This document shows, piece by piece, positions 7,356-9,083 of a DNA stretch of 9,083 nucleotides (positions within the stretch are counted from its first letter, which is position 1; each line of letters opens with the position of its first letter). The stretch comes from Gammaproteobacteria bacterium (GTDB lineage Bacteria; Pseudomonadota; Gammaproteobacteria; GCA-001735895), in NCBI GenBank assembly GCA_021767985.1, contig JAASSH010000044.1, positions 1 through 9,083 on the forward strand. Direction: 5' to 3'. The notes under the pieces are model-generated. The model made no database searches. It was not told the origin of the DNA and worked only from the letters and a program-made list of their open reading frames with translations. The translations under genes and the position numbers were made by a program.

Positions 7356-8138
7356 TCATGGGTTCCTTACTTTGTTGCTACGCCTGGCTTGCCACTCCGA
7401 TAACTGGGCGTAGGCAAGCACAGACATGATTGGAAACAGGCTGGCAAAGGCGATCAAGCCAAAGCCGTCTAGCAGGGGATTGCGGCCGGGCACTGTGCTG
7501 GCGAGCCCCAGGCCCAGCGCCGCTACCAGTGGCACGGTTACTGTCGACGTGGTAACGCCGCCGGAGTCGTAAGCCAGCGCGATGATCATGCGAGGCGCAA
7601 ACATAGTTTGAATCAATACGAACACGTAACCGGTGATAATGTACCAGTAGAGCGGGGTGCCGGTAACGATGCGGTAAACTCCGAGCGCGATGCCGATCGC
7701 GACCCCGATCGCAACCGCGATGCGCAGGCCCCAGATGCCGATGCTGCCCGCCGATACCTGGTTGGCTTTGATCGCGACCGCCAGTAGCGACGGCTCGGCA
7801 ATGGTCGTGGAAAAACCGATCGCGAAGGCGAACAGGTAAACCCACTGATAATCCCACCATTCGAGAACGCGGCCGACATCGGCGCCGGCGATAAACACGG
7901 GGTCGGTCAGTTGCTGTGCCATTAGTTTACCGAGTGGAAACAGGGCAGCTTCCAGGCCCTCGAGGAAAAATGCGAGGCCCACCAGTACCAACAGGAAGCC
8001 GGTAATAAGCTTTTTGCGATTGGCAATCGGGGTGCGGAAAACGATCCGTTGAAAACCGAAAATAATCACAACGATCGGCAATACGTCCCAGACGGTTGCG
8101 ATAAGCGTGTGAAACAAATCTATGAAAATATGCAGCAT
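7356..8138 (-). CDS. DUF1538 membrane protein, subunit B
   Basis: This 260-aa polytopic membrane protein of the DUF1538 family has about seven hydrophobic segments (roughly 18-34, 44-62, 98-120, 137-155, 163-181, 196-214 and 222-243). Two motifs stand out: GFSTTIAEPSLLAVA (108-122), and [17 protein letters not shown] (189-205) followed by [18 protein letters not shown]. Both recur in the upstream neighbour, so the two are paralogues and probably form one complex in the inner membrane. Helix-breaking Thr, Pro and Gly residues within apparent membrane segments suggest a substrate path, as in transporters, but no substrate is known to me. It differs from subunit A in an insertion with charged and aromatic residues (about 80-98, ADVGRVLEWWDYQW) and a basic C-terminal tail (SEWQARRSNKVRNP). 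It starts seven bases after subunit A ends and stops nine bases before the P-II-like gene. Its ribosome site is weak, suggesting coupling to upstream translation. Confidence 0.87.
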   Translation of the reverse strand: MLHIFIDLFHTLIATVWDVLPIVVIIFGFQRIVFRTPIANRKKLITGFLLVLVGLAFFLEGLEAALFPLGKLMAQQLTDPVFIAGADVGRVLEWWDYQWVYLFAFAIGFSTTIAEPSLLAVAIKANQVSAGSIGIWGLRIAVAIGVAIGIALGVYRIVTGTPLYWYIITGYVFVLIQTMFAPRMIIALAYDSGGVTTSTVTVPLVAALGLGLASTVPGRNPLLDGFGLIAFASLFPIMSVLAYAQLSEWQARRSNKVRNP

Positions 8139-8145
8139 GACTGTT

Positions 8146-8877
8146 TCAGACCACCATGCCGTAGCCCATCACGAATATCATCGGCGTTAGCGACGCGAAT
8201 GCGATCAGGCCGAAGCCGTCGACCATTGGGTTGCGTCCCTTGATCGAGCTTGCGAGGCCCACGCCCAGCGCGGTGACCAGTGGCACCGTAATGGTAGAGG
8301 TCGTTACCCCGCCGGAATCGTAGGCGATACCGATAATCTCCTTGGGCGCAAAAATCGTCATAATGACGACTCCGCTATAGCCAACGACGATCAGGTATTG
8401 AATCGGCCAGCCCTTGATGATGCGGAATACCCCGAGCACGATGGCGAAACCGACCGACATCGCGACCGTCACGCGCAGGCCAGTCGCGTAGGCCGCCATG
8501 GATTTCTCGCTGTTCTCTATCATTTGACCATTCGCGGCGACAATGGCGGCTTCGTTGGCAACCGCGATCAACGCAGGCTCCGCGATGGTAGTGCCAAAAC
8601 CCAGCGAGAACGCAAAGCAGAGCAGCCAGAACAGGCTGCCCTTGCTGGCAAAGGAATATGCCATGGTTTCGCCGATTGGAAACAGGCCCATATTGAGGCC
8701 CTGTACGAACAGGGTCAGCCCGATTACCACAAATAAGATACCGATTGCGATTTCACCAAAATTGGGGATTGGTTGCTGTAAAACCGCAAGCTGGAAGAAG
8801 CCTATGACTACAATAATGGGCAGTAAATCACGCAGGCTGTCGAACAAAGCAGACCAGATCGCCTTAAGTGATTTCAT
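8146..8877 (-). CDS. DUF1538 membrane protein, subunit A
   Basis: This 243-aa polytopic membrane protein, with no large soluble domain, is a paralogue of the next gene. Hydrophobic segments lie at about 17-34, 42-63, 81-104, 134-152, 159-177, 192-211 and 220-241. It carries [15 protein letters not shown] (93-107), [17 protein letters not shown] (185-201) and [18 protein letters not shown] (213-230), matching subunit B almost residue for residue. The segments between them diverge, including the hydrophilic stretch [12 protein letters not shown] (116-127), so the duplication is old. It is probably one half of a heteromeric transporter or channel; the function is unproven. It is the first fully visible gene of the operon. 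The start at 8877 precedes a typical amphipathic N-terminus and has only a weak GGG ribosome site. A candidate extended -10 lies at 8910-8918. Confidence 0.87.
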   Translation of the reverse strand: MKSLKAIWSALFDSLRDLLPIIVVIGFFQLAVLQQPIPNFGEIAIGILFVVIGLTLFVQGLNMGLFPIGETMAYSFASKGSLFWLLCFAFSLGFGTTIAEPALIAVANEAAIVAANGQMIENSEKSMAAYATGLRVTVAMSVGFAIVLGVFRIIKGWPIQYLIVVGYSGVVIMTIFAPKEIIGIAYDSGGVTTSTITVPLVTALGVGLASSIKGRNPMVDGFGLIAFASLTPMIFVMGYGMVV

Positions 8878-8909
8878 GTATGCCCAGATTAAAAATTATT
8901 CTGAATCCA

Positions 8910-8918
8910 ATAATATCA
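8910..8918 (-). promoter_or_regulatory. candidate extended -10 promoter of the DUF1538 operon
   Basis: On the minus strand TGA-TATTAT matches the extended -10 form with one mismatch in the hexamer. Initiation near 8903 would give a leader of about 25 bases. It overlaps the stop codon of the edge reading frame, so it may act only as an internal promoter. No clear -35 box is visible. Confidence 0.35.
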
Positions 8919-9083
8919 GGACAGTGGTAGCAGGCCTATGATCGAAATCAAAAAATATAGGCCGCCTGTCGCAGGCACCCGATAACAAAAAATTAACGCA
9001 ACCTGGGCGAGAATTACGCTGGTTATGTGTGCTAAGGATGCAAGTCCGACAATATCCGATCCTCGCATGCCGCGGGGGTCGGA
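8916..9083 (-). CDS. possible C-terminus of a membrane protein, cut by the window edge
   Basis: Reading in from the right edge on the minus strand, 55 codons stay open until a TGA at 8916-8918. The product is strongly hydrophobic, with two likely membrane segments: IVGLASLAHITSVILAQVAL and, near the end, GLYFLISIIGLLPLS. A Met sits at the sixth visible codon but has no ribosome site, so the frame probably continues beyond the window. If real, it ends 38 bases before DUF1538 subunit A and could belong to the same operon. I do not recognise a family. A 55-codon open frame can arise by chance, and its third-position GC is only about half, so this stays tentative. Confidence 0.35.
   Translation of the reverse strand, partial: SDPRGMRGSDIVGLASLAHITSVILAQVALIFCYRVPATGGLYFLISIIGLLPLS
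8933..8963. repeat. inverted repeat GGCCTAT-N17-ATAGGCC
   Basis: Seven-base perfect arms flank a 17-base AT-rich spacer. It is immediately followed by a second hairpin, GCCTG-tcg-CAGGC (8964-8976). Both lie 55-100 bases upstream of the DUF1538 subunit A start and inside the tentative edge reading frame. They could be regulator sites or an RNA structure between genes; six T residues follow the second hairpin on the minus strand, but only after a gap. Confidence 0.35.

Noticed and set aside
6577..7413. Plus-strand open frame of 278 codons opposite the CBS and P-II-like genes
   Set aside because: The opposite strand has two tightly coupled genes with clear domains, and this frame shows no family features.
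9045..9083. Inverted repeat TCCGAC / GTCGGA at the right edge
   Set aside because: The six-base arms are 27 bases apart and the second ends exactly at the window edge, so it cannot be judged; it is likely chance in a GC-rich stretch.

Overview
The window looks like chromosomal DNA of a gammaproteobacterium, probably an environmental or marine lineage. RecQ and the YchJ-type SEC-C protein closely resemble their Enterobacteria counterparts. The rest (a cyclic-nucleotide-binding EAL protein, a membrane desaturase and a DUF1538/P-II/CBS cluster) is typical of free-living aquatic Gammaproteobacteria. This placement is inferred from protein character only. I saw no tRNA, rRNA, CRISPR array, insertion sequence or phage gene.

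Layout, left to right. (1) 42-1370, minus: c-di-GMP phosphodiesterase (EAL) with an N-terminal cNMP-binding domain. A 349-base gene-free stretch rich in inverted repeats lies upstream of it. (2) 1720-2139, minus: OsmC/Ohr-like protein. (3) 2249-4084, minus: recQ. (4) 4116-4571, plus: YchJ-type SEC-C protein, divergent from recQ across only 31 bases. (5) 4587-5501, minus: three-histidine-box fatty acid desaturase. (6) 5650-6492, plus: XRE-type regulator divergent from the desaturase, with a 148-base AT-rich control region between them. (7) 6592-8877, minus: a tight four-gene operon, transcribed as DUF1538 membrane protein A, DUF1538 membrane protein B, P-II-like protein, tandem-CBS protein. A hydrophobic reading frame cut by the right edge (8916-9083) may be the gene before it.

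How the genes may work together. The left part combines second-messenger turnover, peroxide defence and DNA repair, with no clear operon linking them. In the middle, the desaturase and the divergent regulator look like a self-contained module for adjusting membrane lipid unsaturation. The right-hand operon is the most interesting part. Two paralogous membrane proteins of unknown substrate are joined by 7-9 base gaps or a 4-base overlap to two small soluble proteins of ligand-sensing families (P-II and CBS). The simplest reading is a two-subunit transporter or channel gated by nucleotide or metabolite sensing, parallel to AmtB-GlnK or SbtA-SbtB. The gene arrangement is seen directly; the function is inference.
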